A stretch of 64,000 bases of DNA. It comes from Alphaproteobacteria bacterium SO-S41 (lineage in GTDB: Bacteria; Pseudomonadota; Alphaproteobacteria; Micropepsales; Micropepsaceae). Under the pieces are notes generated by a model, which did not search any database, was not told the DNA's origin, and saw nothing but the letters and a program-made list of their open reading frames with translations. The stretch is from positions 1,984,001 to 2,048,000 of the forward strand of contig AP024629.1 in the NCBI GenBank assembly GCA_019670725.1. Direction: 5' to 3'. Both the position numbers and the translations under genes were made by a program. Positions within the stretch are counted from its first letter, which is position 1, and every line of letters starts with the position of its first letter. Below, piece after piece: positions 7,900-17,828 of this stretch.

Positions 7900-10056
7900 A
7901 TGCGTTTCTTTGGTCTCGTGTTTTTCGCCGCCGCATTGGGGGTCGCACCGGTCAACGCGGCGCCGCCGGACACCTACGGCGCGCGGATCGACGCCGCGCT
8001 GGCGACCGCTTCCGGCGAGGCCGGCGGCGATCCCGCCAAGGCGCTGGCATGGGTGCAGGACAAGACGGACTACGAGGCCTATCGCGGGAAGCTGCGCGGC
8101 GCCCGGGGCGCCTATGCGACGGGGCGGGCCAACAGCGTCGATCAGGCGCTGCTGCTGCAGGCGGTCCTGAAGCCGGCGAAAAGCCGGTTCGCGAGCTGCA
8201 CGCTGAGCGATGCGGATGCGGTGGCGCTGGCCGCGACGGCGCTGTCGAGCCAGCCCTTGCTGATCGAGCGCGCGGAAACGCTGGCGAACGAGGTGACGGA
8301 CGCCAGGGTCAAGGACGGGCTGATGCGGCTCGCCGCGGCGTGGACGGGCCTCAAGGCGGTCCAGGCCGAAGAAGGCGCGGCGCTGGCCGACGCCGTAACC
8401 GCGGCCGGTCTCACCTTCGCCGGGCCGGACGTCGCGACGCTGAAGCGCGAAGCGGCCGCGACGCAGGTCTGGTTGCAGGTCGAAAGCGGCGGGGCGTGGG
8501 TCGATCTCGATCCGACGATCGACGGCGGCGCGCCCGGAGCGACACGCTGCGCCGCGACGGCGACTTTCGAGACGCTGCCGGCGGCGCTGCGACACCGCGT
8601 GGTGGTCTCGCTCGTCGCCGATTTGCGGACGGCGGCGGGACCGGAGCGGCGCGAGCTGCTGCATCACGAGGCCGACGCCGCGGAGCTCGCCTATGACGAC
8701 ACGCTGCTGTTCTTCGCCGAAGCGCAGGGCGCGAAGACCGAGGCGGATGCCGCGGCGGTGAAGACGGGCGCATTCGCCTACACGCCGGTCCTGCGGATCG
8801 GCGCGACCGATGTGACGGGAACGCCGCTGCTGGCGGCGGCGCCGAAGACCGGATTCGATGTGGTGGGGGCGACGACCGCGGAAGCGGCGGGCGGGGCGAC
8901 GGACCTGATCGGCGGGATGCCGGTCGGTGAAAATGCCGAACCGGAACCTGCGCCTGCGCCGCCGCCGCTCGCGGAAGAACCGGTGGCGGCCTTCCTCGAA
9001 CTGACGCTGCTCTCGCCGGACCAGGTGCCGGCGACGGTCGCGGCGCCCATCTTCGATCGCCTGGGCGAAGCCGCCCGCGCTGCGGGCACGGCCGATGCGC
9101 CGCTGAAGGATCTGGCGGAGACGGAAGGCGATTACGCAGAGCTCGCGACGATCTGGACCGTCGGGGTGATGCCGGGTGCGGCGCTGCGCCCGTTCGCGCC
9201 GGAGCTCAAAACGGCGGCGGCGGACGATACGTTCGCGCAGATCCGCCTCCTGGCGGCGGCAGCACGCGGTTTCGAGCCGATGGAGGGCGCGCTGCTGCGG
9301 GCGGTCGGGCTGGCGCCGTTGACGACCCATGTGCGCCCCCGCCTACTGCTGGTCGGGCTGGGGCCGACCGGTCTTGGCGATGCGATGCGCGTGACCTTCA
9401 CGGCTGACCTCGCGGCGAGCGGCGCTGAGGATGCGCCCGATGCGGCCGAGACGGCGACACAGCGCGCCGCACGGGCCGTTGCGCGCGTGCTCGCCGAGCG
9501 GCTGGCGATCGGCGTGGCGGGGATGCCGGTGCCGGGCGGCGACAAGCTGCCGGCCGTGGATACCGCGCGCGATCTGCTGACCGTGACGGCGGCGGCGCGA
9601 GGGCAGGGCCTCGCCTGGGCGGCGGGGACGCCGGCCTTCGACGACCCGGACGCCAATGCGCTGGCGGCGGCCCATGTCGCGGCCGGCCGTCTGGTCCTGC
9701 TGCCGCCCGGATCGGTGGAGGTCGGTGGCGAGCGCCTGGCCGGCTGGTGGGTCGCCGACGCGAAATTGGGCCTCCTCTACGACGAACTCGGCGATGGGCG
9801 CTCGAACGAGTCCGCCGATTACAACAACGCATCCCAACCGGCCCGGCAGTCCGCGCCCGCCATCGGCCGGACCGGCTGCATCGTCCGCCGGCTCGTCATG
9901 GTCGCGGCGGTCGGGATGGGCCTGCTCACCAGCGCGGTCGATCCGACGGCCACCAACCATGCGATGCAACTCGCGGAGGAATGGCGGGCGGCGGAGGAGG
10001 CGGCCGAGGCGGCTGCGGAGCACGCCAATGCGCCGCCCGGGCCGGGCGGCTGCTGA
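7900..10056 (+). CDS. Large exported protein with degenerate transglutaminase-like domain
   Basis: A 718-residue protein. ATG 7900 follows GGGAGG by six bases and opens a clear signal peptide (MRFFGLVFFAAALGVAPVNA). Residues ~30-75 contain ALAWVQDKTDYEAYRGKLRG then ANSVDQALLLQAVL, the pattern of transglutaminase-like superfamily proteins. The position where catalytic members have Cys is Val here, so it may be inactive. The long Ala-rich middle includes a Pro-rich linker around residue 350. Near the C-terminus is a hydrophobic segment (LVMVAAVGMGLLTSAV), then an acidic Ala/Glu tail ending PPGPGGC. Probably periplasmic or membrane anchored; role unknown. Confidence 0.68.
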   Translation: MRFFGLVFFAAALGVAPVNAAPPDTYGARIDAALATASGEAGGDPAKALAWVQDKTDYEAYRGKLRGARGAYATGRANSVDQALLLQAVLKPAKSRFASCTLSDADAVALAATALSSQPLLIERAETLANEVTDARVKDGLMRLAAAWTGLKAVQAEEGAALADAVTAAGLTFAGPDVATLKREAAATQVWLQVESGGAWVDLDPTIDGGAPGATRCAATATFETLPAALRHRVVVSLVADLRTAAGPERRELLHHEADAAELAYDDTLLFFAEAQGAKTEADAAAVKTGAFAYTPVLRIGATDVTGTPLLAAAPKTGFDVVGATTAEAAGGATDLIGGMPVGENAEPEPAPAPPPLAEEPVAAFLELTLLSPDQVPATVAAPIFDRLGEAARAAGTADAPLKDLAETEGDYAELATIWTVGVMPGAALRPFAPELKTAAADDTFAQIRLLAAAARGFEPMEGALLRAVGLAPLTTHVRPRLLLVGLGPTGLGDAMRVTFTADLAASGAEDAPDAAETATQRAARAVARVLAERLAIGVAGMPVPGGDKLPAVDTARDLLTVTAAARGQGLAWAAGTPAFDDPDANALAAAHVAAGRLVLLPPGSVEVGGERLAGWWVADAKLGLLYDELGDGRSNESADYNNASQPARQSAPAIGRTGCIVRRLVMVAAVGMGLLTSAVDPTATNHAMQLAEEWRAAEEAAEAAAEHANAPPGPGGC

Positions 10057-10143
10057 CGGACGGGCAACGCCGCTTTTTTGCACTGCGAGACTTGCCGCAC
10101 AGGTTAACGGCAGGTACAACGCAAGCCGACTAGGCCAGAGGCT

Positions 10144-10173
10144 TTGACGACTCGTTAAGAAACGACCGTTAAC
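10144..10173 (+). promoter_or_regulatory. Possible promoter of the leuA leader
   Basis: TTGACG at 10144-10149 is followed after 18 bases by GTTAAC (10168-10173). A start near 10180 would place the leuA leader ORF about 40 bases downstream. The -10 is poor, so this is tentative. Confidence 0.3.
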
Positions 10174-10219
10174 CTTTGTTCACATTGGGTAATTTCGTTC
10201 GCGCCGGCGAGGGCCAGCA

Positions 10220-10333
10220 GTGATTGCTGCAAGCGTCGATTCTTGGGGATACGAACTGGCGGACAGCTTGTCGCCAGCGCGTACCGGCGCGTGCGTGCGA
10301 CTTCTTGAGGGTCTGCTCCTTAGACGCCCCTAG
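10220..10333 (+). CDS. leuA leader peptide with a run of leucine codons
   Basis: A 37-codon ORF from GTG 10220 to TAG 10331-10333, with GAGGG (10209-10213) six bases upstream. Its last 12 residues read V-RLLEGLLLRRP: five Leu codons (CTT CTT .. .. CTG CTC CTT, 10301-10321) within seven positions, immediately before the stop. A shorter version starting at GTG 10295 would be 12 residues with the same Leu run. It lies about 100 bases before leuA and its end overlaps the first strand of a hairpin system, as expected of a leucine attenuation leader. The analogous E. coli leu leader also has consecutive Leu codons. Confidence 0.75.
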   Translation: MIAASVDSWGYELADSLSPARTGACVRLLEGLLLRRP

Positions 10334-10385
10334 GCGTTGCCATCGCTCTTGGAATTCGTTCGAAGAGCCGGCGTCTGGGGGGACG
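10322..10385 (+). promoter_or_regulatory. leuA leader alternative RNA structures
   Basis: AGACGCC (10322-10328), which directly follows the Leu codons and overlaps the leader stop region, is complementary to GGCGTCT (10370-10376). Nested between them is GCTCTT-G-GAA-TTCG-TTC-G-AAGAGC (10345-10368), a strong tetraloop hairpin. GGCGTCT could alternatively take part in CGTC/GACG (10372-10375 with 10382-10385). A ribosome paused on the Leu codons would block the first pairing. No T-run follows, so the end step may be Rho-dependent or act on translation of leuA; that part is unresolved. Confidence 0.55.
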
Positions 10386-10430
10386 ACGAGCCGTACGACT
10401 TCTCAAGACAGACATAGGGCCCTCAGCGCC

Positions 10431-11990
10431 ATGACCATCATCCAAGAACCCAACCGCGTCATCATCTTCGACACCACTTTGCGCGACGGCGAGCAATCGC
10501 CCGGCGCCGCGATGAACCTCGAGGAAAAACTGCGGATCGCCGAAGCGCTCGACCAATTCGGCGTCGACGTGATCGAAGCCGGCTTCCCGATCTCGTCGAA
10601 CGGCGACTTCGAAGCGGTCACCGAGATCTCGAAACTCGTGAAGAATGCCACGGTGTGTGGGCTGGCCCGCGCGGGCATGAAGGATATCGACCGCGCGGGC
10701 GAAGCGTTGAAGCACGCGAAACGCGGCCGCATCCACACGTTCCTGTCCACCAGCCCCGTGCACATGAAGCACAAGCTGAACATGACGCCCGAACAGGTGC
10801 TCGGCGCCGTCGTCGCCAGCGTCACGCGCGCCCGCGATCTGGTGGAAGACGTCGAATGGTCGGGCGAGGATGCGACGCGCACCGAGTTCGATTTCCTCTG
10901 CCGCTGCATCGAAGCCGCGATCAAGGCCGGCGCCTCGACGATCAACCTGCCGGATACGGTCGGCTATGCGACGCCGCAGGAATATGCCGAGATGTTCCGC
11001 AAGGTGATCGCGCGGGTGCCCGGCGCCGATACGGTGCGCTTCTCCACCCACTGTCACAACGATCTGGGCCTCGCGGTCGCGAACTCGCTGGCCGGCGTGA
11101 TCGGCGGCGCGCGTCAGATCGAGTGCTCGATCAACGGCATCGGCGAGCGGGCGGGCAATGCCGCGCTCGAAGAGATCGTGATGGCGATGAAGGTGCGGCA
11201 CGACGCCATGCCGTTCGACACCAATATCGACACCTCGCAGATCGCCAGGATCTCGAAGCTGGTGTCGTCCACGATCGCCTTCCCGGTGCAGTACAACAAG
11301 GCGATCGTCGGCAAGAACGCCTTCGCGCATGAGAGCGGCATCCACCAGGACGGGATGCTGAAGAACGCCGAGACCTACGAGATCATGCGGCCCGAGGATG
11401 TCGGCGTCGCGAAGTCCTCGCTGGTGCTGGGCAAGCTGTCGGGCCGTCACGCCTTCCGCGAGAAGCTCTCGGCGATGGGCTACGAGCTGGGCGCCAATGC
11501 GCTGCAGGACGCGTTCGAGCGCTTCAAGGCCCTGGCCGACAAGAAGCGCCATGTCTTCGACGAGGACATCGTCGCGCTGGTAGACGACGAGATGGCGCGC
11601 GGGCAGGATCGCCTGCGCTTCGAGAACATGCGCGTCGTCGCCGGCACGTTCGGGCCGCAGAGCGCCGAGATGGAGCTCTCCATCGACGGCGAGATCCGCG
11701 TCGGCCTCGCGCGCGGCGATGGCCCGGTGGATGCGATCTTCAACGCGATCCGCGGGCTCTATCCGCACGAGGCGTCGCTGCAGCTCTACCAGGTCCACGC
11801 CGTCACCGAGGGCACCGATGCCCAGGCGGAAGTGAGCGTGCGTCTTGAGGAGAACGGCAAATCCGTCACCGGCCGCGGCGCCGACACCGACACGCTGGTC
11901 GCGTCCGCCAAGGCCTATCTGAATGCGCTGAACAAGCTGTTGGTGAAGCGGCAGAAGACCGCCCCCGAAGCGATGTCGGCGACACACTGA
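10431..11990 (+). CDS. leuA: 2-isopropylmalate synthase
   Basis: A 519-residue enzyme that condenses acetyl-CoA with 2-ketoisovalerate, the committed step to leucine. The catalytic TIM barrel shows IFDTTLRDGEQSPGA (residues ~9-23), STHCHNDLGLAVANS with the metal-binding His pair, and NAFAHESGIHQDGM. The C-terminal LeuA_dimer domain (FGPQSAEMELSIDGE onward) binds leucine for feedback inhibition. ATG 10431 matches family N-termini; the longer in-frame reading from 10224 overlaps the leader. Upstream lies a leucine-rich leader ORF, so expression is probably controlled by Leu supply. Confidence 0.97.
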   Translation: MTIIQEPNRVIIFDTTLRDGEQSPGAAMNLEEKLRIAEALDQFGVDVIEAGFPISSNGDFEAVTEISKLVKNATVCGLARAGMKDIDRAGEALKHAKRGRIHTFLSTSPVHMKHKLNMTPEQVLGAVVASVTRARDLVEDVEWSGEDATRTEFDFLCRCIEAAIKAGASTINLPDTVGYATPQEYAEMFRKVIARVPGADTVRFSTHCHNDLGLAVANSLAGVIGGARQIECSINGIGERAGNAALEEIVMAMKVRHDAMPFDTNIDTSQIARISKLVSSTIAFPVQYNKAIVGKNAFAHESGIHQDGMLKNAETYEIMRPEDVGVAKSSLVLGKLSGRHAFREKLSAMGYELGANALQDAFERFKALADKKRHVFDEDIVALVDDEMARGQDRLRFENMRVVAGTFGPQSAEMELSIDGEIRVGLARGDGPVDAIFNAIRGLYPHEASLQLYQVHAVTEGTDAQAEVSVRLEENGKSVTGRGADTDTLVASAKAYLNALNKLLVKRQKTAPEAMSATH

Positions 11991-12015
11991 CCGCCGCTGA
12001 GGCGATTTGAAATGA

Positions 12016-13119
<1,104 letters not shown>

Positions 13120-13138
13120 CGGAGGGCGGCGCAGCGTA

Positions 13139-14068
13139 ATGGCGCACGCGACCTACAAGCGGCCAGGCTGGAAGACCCCGATCGAGCTCAGGGCTCATCG
13201 TGGCGGCCTGATTGCGTTCGGGTCGGCGGCCGTTCTGCTGTTGCTGGTCGGCCGCGCCGAGATTCCGCTGGTCGACGATGTCCGCATGGCCGCCGCCGAT
13301 GCCTCGCGCCAGGTGCTGCAGGTGGGCTCGGAAGCGGCCGACTGGGTGGCCGGCGGGATCGAGCACATCTCCAACGCCGTCACCCTCTACGACGAGAACG
13401 AGCGGCTGCGGGCGGAGAATGCCGAACTACTGGCATGGCGCGAGAAGGCGATGGAGTACGAGCGCCGGATCGAGGCCTTCGAATCCATCCTGGAAATCTC
13501 CTACACGCCCGTGAAGGGCGTCACGACCGCCAGCGTCATCGCCGATACCGGCGGGCCGTTCTCGCGGGCGATCATCGTCAATGCCGGCGCGAGCCAAGGT
13601 GTGCAGAAGGGCGATGCGGCGCTCGACCGGTTCGGTCTGGTGGGACGGGTGATCTCGGTGGGCAGCGGGTCGTCGCGCGTGCTGCTGCTGACCGATACGA
13701 GCAGCCATATCCCCGTCGTCATCCAGCCGGGCGGGGTGCGCGCCATCCTGTCGGGCGACGCGGACGGCCAGCCCGAGATCCAGTTCGTCCCCGGCGACGT
13801 CAAGCTAAGCGAGGGCGCGGCGATCGTGACCTCGGGCGACGGCGGCGTGCTGGCGCCCGGCCTGCCGGTCGGCGTGGTGCGGCTGAAGGAAGACGGCGGC
13901 GCGGTTGCCGCGCTTTATGCCGATATCGCGCGGGTCGAGGTGGTGGCGCTGAAGCGCTACGAGTTCATCAACGACGTCGACGTGCCGACCATGCCCGTGC
14001 CGGACATCCCGGCGCCCGAGGCGCAGCCGGAGCCGACCGTCGCCGCCAATCCAGCGACGGGGCAGTAG
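13139..14068 (+). CDS. mreC: Rod shape-determining protein MreC
   Basis: A 309-residue inner-membrane protein with a large periplasmic part that scaffolds PBP2, RodA and MreB. A transmembrane segment lies at residues ~23-38 (GLIAFGSAAVLLLLVG). A coiled coil follows (LYDENERLRAENAELLAWREKA in two heptad blocks, ~80-105), then the beta-rich MreC domain (VIADTGGPFSRAIIVNAG, VGRVISVGSGSSRVLLLTD). The C-terminus is Pro/Glu-rich (VPTMPVPDIPAPEAQPEP), a common variable tail. It sits between mreB and mreD. Confidence 0.96.
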   Translation: MAHATYKRPGWKTPIELRAHRGGLIAFGSAAVLLLLVGRAEIPLVDDVRMAAADASRQVLQVGSEAADWVAGGIEHISNAVTLYDENERLRAENAELLAWREKAMEYERRIEAFESILEISYTPVKGVTTASVIADTGGPFSRAIIVNAGASQGVQKGDAALDRFGLVGRVISVGSGSSRVLLLTDTSSHIPVVIQPGGVRAILSGDADGQPEIQFVPGDVKLSEGAAIVTSGDGGVLAPGLPVGVVRLKEDGGAVAALYADIARVEVVALKRYEFINDVDVPTMPVPDIPAPEAQPEPTVAANPATGQ

Positions 14069-14071
14069 CCC

Positions 14072-14590
14072 ATGGTCGTGTCGATCTTCTCGCGGTTCAT
14101 CAGGTGGGTGGGGCGGCGGCTGCCGTTCCTGCTGGCGCTGATCGCCTGCATCGCCGCGATCATCCCGATGCGCCTGCCGGGCGATCTGGAGATGACGCCG
14201 CTCTATCCGCTGATGGTCGTGTTCTTCTGGGGCATGCATCGCGGCGACCTGATGACGCCGGCGCCGATTTTCTTCACCGGGCTGTTCTACGACCTGCTGA
14301 GCGGCGCTCCGCTGGGCCTGTGGGCCTTTGTCTTCCTCGTCGTCCATGCGATGGCGCTGGTGCTGCGCGATACGTTCGGGCGCGTGCTGTTCTCGGCCTG
14401 GGCGCTGTTCGCGGTGACCTGCATCGGCGCCTGCTTCCTCGCCTGGGCGATTGCCTCGATCTATGACTGGACGCTGCTTAACCCGCTGAACTTCGTTGTG
14501 CAGGCGCTGGTGACGATCGGGCTTTATCCGTTCTTCGGCTTCGCCTTCGCCTTCGTCGAGCGCCGCGTCGTCGTTCCGATGCGGGCCTGA
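14072..14590 (+). CDS. mreD: Rod shape-determining protein MreD
   Basis: A 172-residue integral membrane protein with about five or six hydrophobic segments, starting four bases after mreC. The motif FFTGLFYDLLSGAPLGLWAF is typical of MreD, as is the preceding PLMVVFFWGMHRGDL. It bridges MreC with the rest of the elongasome in the inner membrane. Three bases separate its stop from the PBP2 gene. Sequence conservation in this family is low, so synteny carries much of the weight. Confidence 0.94.
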   Translation: MVVSIFSRFIRWVGRRLPFLLALIACIAAIIPMRLPGDLEMTPLYPLMVVFFWGMHRGDLMTPAPIFFTGLFYDLLSGAPLGLWAFVFLVVHAMALVLRDTFGRVLFSAWALFAVTCIGACFLAWAIASIYDWTLLNPLNFVVQALVTIGLYPFFGFAFAFVERRVVVPMRA

Positions 14591-14593
14591 GCC

Positions 14594-16468
14594 ATGCCCA
14601 CGCAGACCGACCGCGACGAGTACGAACGCTCCGCCGTCTTCACCCGGCGCGGGCTGCTGCTCGGCGTCGGCGCGACCGCGCTGCTGGGCGGGCTCGTCTC
14701 GCGCATGTACCAGCTGCAGATCCTCGACGCGGACAAGTACAAGACGCTCAGCGACACCAACCGCATCAACCTGCAGCTTTTGCCGCCGCCGCGCGGGCGC
14801 ATTCTCGACCGCTACCGCCAGGAGCTGGCGGCCAACCGGCCGAATTATCGCGTGCTGCTGGTGCCGGACCAGACCGACTCCATCGACATGTCGCTCGACA
14901 TGCTCTCGCACTTCATCGCGGTCACGCCCAAGCAGCGCGAGAAGGTGAAGCGCGAGGCGCGCACCAAGAGTGGCCTTGCGGCGGTGATCGTCGCGGACAA
15001 TCTCAGCTGGGACATCTTCGCCAAGATCAACCTCGCGGCGCCCGACCTGCCGGGCATCGTCGCCGATGTCGGGCAAGTCAGGACCTACCCCTACACCGTC
15101 CAGCTCAGCCATGTGCTCGGCTATGTCGCAGCGGTCTCGGAGGCCGACCTCCAGAAGCGCGATGACGGCGATCCGCTGCTGCGCCTGCCGGGCTTCCCGA
15201 TCGGCAAGAACGGCGTTGAGAAGGCCGTCGATCGCCCGCTGCGCGGCAAAGGCGGCGTCCGGCAGATCGAGGTCAATGCCCATGGCCGCGTCATCCGCGA
15301 ACTCGGCCGCACCGAGGGCAAGCCCGGCGCCGATATCGAGCTGACGCTCGACATGGAGCTGCAGCGCTTCGCCCAGGAGCGCATGAAGGACGAGAGCGCC
15401 AGCGCCGTCATGATCGACGTGACCAATGGCGAGATCCTGACCTTCGTCTCCAATCCGGGTTTCGATCCCAACGAGTTCATCACCGGCTTCAGTCAGAAGC
15501 GCTGGGAGGAGATGAACGCCGATCCCCTGAAGCCGCTGCTCAACAAGGCGCTGGCGGGCGAATACGCGCCGGGGTCGACCTTCAAGATCGTGACGGCGCT
15601 GGCGGGGCTGGAGGCTGGCGCGATCGACGGCAATAGCCGCATCCGCTGTCCCGGCTTCCTGAAACTCGGCAGTCATGTCTTCCACTGCCACCGCCGCGGC
15701 GGGCATGGCTCGGTCGACGTGATCGGGGCGCTGAAGGCCTCGTGCAACGTCTTCTTCTACGAGGTCGGTCGCCGCATCGGCACCGATGCTATCGCGGCGA
15801 TGGCGCACCGCTTCGGTCTCGGCGAGAAATACAAGTTCGAGGTCCCGGGCGAGCGCGCCGGCTCCATCCCCTCGACGGCCTGGAAGATGGAGCGCTTCGG
15901 CGAGGGGCTGCTGCCCGGCGACGCGCTGAACGCGGCGATCGGGCAGGGCTATGTCACGGCGACGCCGCTGCAGCTCGCGGTCATGGTCGCCCGGGTCGCC
16001 AATGGCGGCGCCGCGATCGTGCCCCATATCGTGCGGCGGGTCGGCGACGGCGCTATCGCGGCGCCCGAGGGTCCGCCGCTGGGCATCTCACCCGGCGCGA
16101 TCGGGCTGGTCCATGCGGGCATGGACGCCGTCGTGAACGCCGCCGGCGGCACGGCGGGGCGCTCGCGCCTCACCGGCGATATCCGCATGGCCGGCAAGAC
16201 CGGCACAGCCCAGGTGCGCGGCGCGAAAAGCGTCGGCGGCGAGGCGAAGGGCAATGCCGTGCCCTGGCACCTCCGCAACCACGCGCTCTTCATCTGTTTC
16301 GCGCCGGTCGAGGCGCCGAAATATGCGATGGCCGTGGTCGTCGAGCACGGGCAGGGCGGTTCGAAGGCCGCGGCCCCCATCGCCAAGGACATCATGCAGA
16401 AGGCGCTGGAGCGTCTCGCCGCGCCGCCCGGCTCGGCACCCGTCGCGACCAACGTGGTGCCCGGCTAG
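14594..16468 (+). CDS. mrdA: Penicillin-binding protein 2 (elongation transpeptidase)
   Basis: A 624-residue class B PBP that cross-links peptidoglycan during side-wall growth. A single N-terminal membrane anchor lies at ~20-36 (LLLGVGATALLGGLV). The dimerisation domain has PPPRGRILDRYRQELAANRP. The transpeptidase domain carries SxxK as STFK (Ser328, Lys331), SxN as SCN in LKASCNVFFYEVG, and KTG at residues 535-537 (GKTGTAQVRG). Stop TAG and the rodA ATG are one base apart, so the two partner enzymes are co-translated. Confidence 0.97.
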   Translation: MPTQTDRDEYERSAVFTRRGLLLGVGATALLGGLVSRMYQLQILDADKYKTLSDTNRINLQLLPPPRGRILDRYRQELAANRPNYRVLLVPDQTDSIDMSLDMLSHFIAVTPKQREKVKREARTKSGLAAVIVADNLSWDIFAKINLAAPDLPGIVADVGQVRTYPYTVQLSHVLGYVAAVSEADLQKRDDGDPLLRLPGFPIGKNGVEKAVDRPLRGKGGVRQIEVNAHGRVIRELGRTEGKPGADIELTLDMELQRFAQERMKDESASAVMIDVTNGEILTFVSNPGFDPNEFITGFSQKRWEEMNADPLKPLLNKALAGEYAPGSTFKIVTALAGLEAGAIDGNSRIRCPGFLKLGSHVFHCHRRGGHGSVDVIGALKASCNVFFYEVGRRIGTDAIAAMAHRFGLGEKYKFEVPGERAGSIPSTAWKMERFGEGLLPGDALNAAIGQGYVTATPLQLAVMVARVANGGAAIVPHIVRRVGDGAIAAPEGPPLGISPGAIGLVHAGMDAVVNAAGGTAGRSRLTGDIRMAGKTGTAQVRGAKSVGGEAKGNAVPWHLRNHALFICFAPVEAPKYAMAVVVEHGQGGSKAAAPIAKDIMQKALERLAAPPGSAPVATNVVPG

Positions 16469-16469
16469 G

Positions 16470-17624
16470 ATGGCCGGCGTCCGCGCCCTCGCGATCGACC
16501 GGCCGCGGCCGTCGCCGTTCGCCAAGCTGCTCGACCTGCACTGGCCGCTGCTGCTGGCGATCATGGCGATCGCCTCGATCGGCTTCCTGATGCTCTATTC
16601 CGTGGCGGGCGGAAATCTCGACCCGTGGGCGATGCGCCAGATGATCCGTTTCGGGGTCGGCCTCTGCATCCTCGTCGTCTTCGCGATGATCGACATCAAG
16701 TACTGGATGGCGGTCGCCTATCCCTTCTACGCGCTCACCATTGTCCTGCTGCTGGTCGTCCAGTTCGCGGGACGGTTCGGCAAGGGCGCGGAGCGCTGGA
16801 TTGACCTCGGGATCATCCAGATCCAGCCCTCGGAGCTGGTAAAACTTGCGCTGGTGCTGGCGCTCGCCCGGTTCTTCCACGGGCGCAGCTTCGAGGATGC
16901 GGTGAAGCTGAAATCGCTGATCGTGCCGCTCGGCCTGATCGGCCTGCCGGTCGCGCTGGTGCTGATGCAGCCCAATCTCGGGACCGCGCTCATCCTCTGT
17001 TTCATCGGGGCCTGTATCCTGTTCGTCTCGGGCCTGCGCTGGTGGGTGATCATCGCCGGGTTGATCGCCGTGGGCAGCGCGCTGCCCATCGCCTGGGAGT
17101 TCCTGCACGACTACCAGAAGCAGCGCGTCTACACGTTCCTCGACCCGGAATCCGACCCGCTGGGCGCCGGCTACAACATCATGCAGTCCTACATCGCGAT
17201 GGGTTCGGGCGGGCTGTTCGGCAAGGGCTTCCTGGGCGGCACGCAGAGCCAGCTCGACTTCCTGCCCGAGAAGCACACCGACTTCATCCTGCCGATGCTG
17301 GGCGAGGAATTCGGCTTTGCCGGCTGCTGTGTGCTGATGGGCCTCTATGTGCTGGTCGTGCTGATCGGCCTCGCCATCTCGCTGGGCGCGCGCAGCCATT
17401 TCGCGCGAATCACGGCGCTTGGCCTGACGATGAATTTCCTCGCCTATATCCTCATCAACATGGCCATGGTTATGGGCGTCATACCCGTCGTCGGCATCCC
17501 CCTGCCGCTCGTCTCCTACGGCGGGACGGCCATGCTGACGGTCATGATGGGCTTCGGCATCCTGATGAGCGTCCACGTCCACCGCCAGGCGGATCTGCCG
17601 CGGAATACGGGCTGGCTGCTTTAG
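16470..17624 (+). CDS. rodA: SEDS peptidoglycan glycosyltransferase RodA
   Basis: A 384-residue polytopic membrane protein of the SEDS family that polymerises lipid II in the elongasome. Signatures are RWIDLGIIQIQPSELVKLAL, QPNLGTALILCFIGACILF, and the large periplasmic loop with AMGSGGLFGKGFLGGTQSQ and LPEKHTDFI, ending with PVVGIPLPLVSYGGTAMLT. ATG 16470 directly follows the mrdA stop; the in-frame reading can be extended upstream to 16254 but that lies inside mrdA. It is the last gene of the operon. Confidence 0.97.
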   Translation: MAGVRALAIDRPRPSPFAKLLDLHWPLLLAIMAIASIGFLMLYSVAGGNLDPWAMRQMIRFGVGLCILVVFAMIDIKYWMAVAYPFYALTIVLLLVVQFAGRFGKGAERWIDLGIIQIQPSELVKLALVLALARFFHGRSFEDAVKLKSLIVPLGLIGLPVALVLMQPNLGTALILCFIGACILFVSGLRWWVIIAGLIAVGSALPIAWEFLHDYQKQRVYTFLDPESDPLGAGYNIMQSYIAMGSGGLFGKGFLGGTQSQLDFLPEKHTDFILPMLGEEFGFAGCCVLMGLYVLVVLIGLAISLGARSHFARITALGLTMNFLAYILINMAMVMGVIPVVGIPLPLVSYGGTAMLTVMMGFGILMSVHVHRQADLPRNTGWLL

Positions 17625-17647
17625 CGGCGGGCACGGCAAAGCGCGCC

Positions 17648-17665
17648 GCGGTTCTGTCGAACCGC
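17648..17665. terminator. Hairpin between rodA and tRNA-Lys
   Basis: GCGGTTC (17648-17654), loop TGTC, GAACCGC (17659-17665) forms a seven-pair stem between two convergent units. No long T-run is visible on either side, though the minus-strand sequence before it contains CTCTTTTC. It is a plausible bidirectional terminator. Confidence 0.4.
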
Positions 17666-17692
17666 CGCCGCTTCAGGCCGAAAAGAGGGAAA

Positions 17693-17768
<76 letters not shown>

Positions 17769-17781
17769 GACCGAGGGCGGG

Positions 17782-17810
17782 CGTATAGAGCACGCTGCCG
17801 GGCCTGTCCA
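17782..17810 (-). promoter_or_regulatory. Promoter of tRNA-Lys
   Basis: Reading the minus strand, TGGACA (17810-17805) and TATACG (17787-17782) are separated by exactly 17 bases, and the tRNA begins 13 bases after the -10. This is a good sigma70-type promoter. Confidence 0.65.
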
Positions 17811-17828
17811 CACCTGAATGGAATGGCT

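Noticed and set aside
10155-10174. TTAA...TTAACC pair before leuA, like a CtrA site
   Set aside because: CtrA sites have seven bases between the TTAA halves; here there are ten.
13805-16027. 740-residue minus-strand ORF antisense to mreC-mreD-mrdA
   Set aside because: A shadow of GC-rich coding DNA: low-complexity Arg/Asp/His composition, no domain, and it opposes well-recognised genes.
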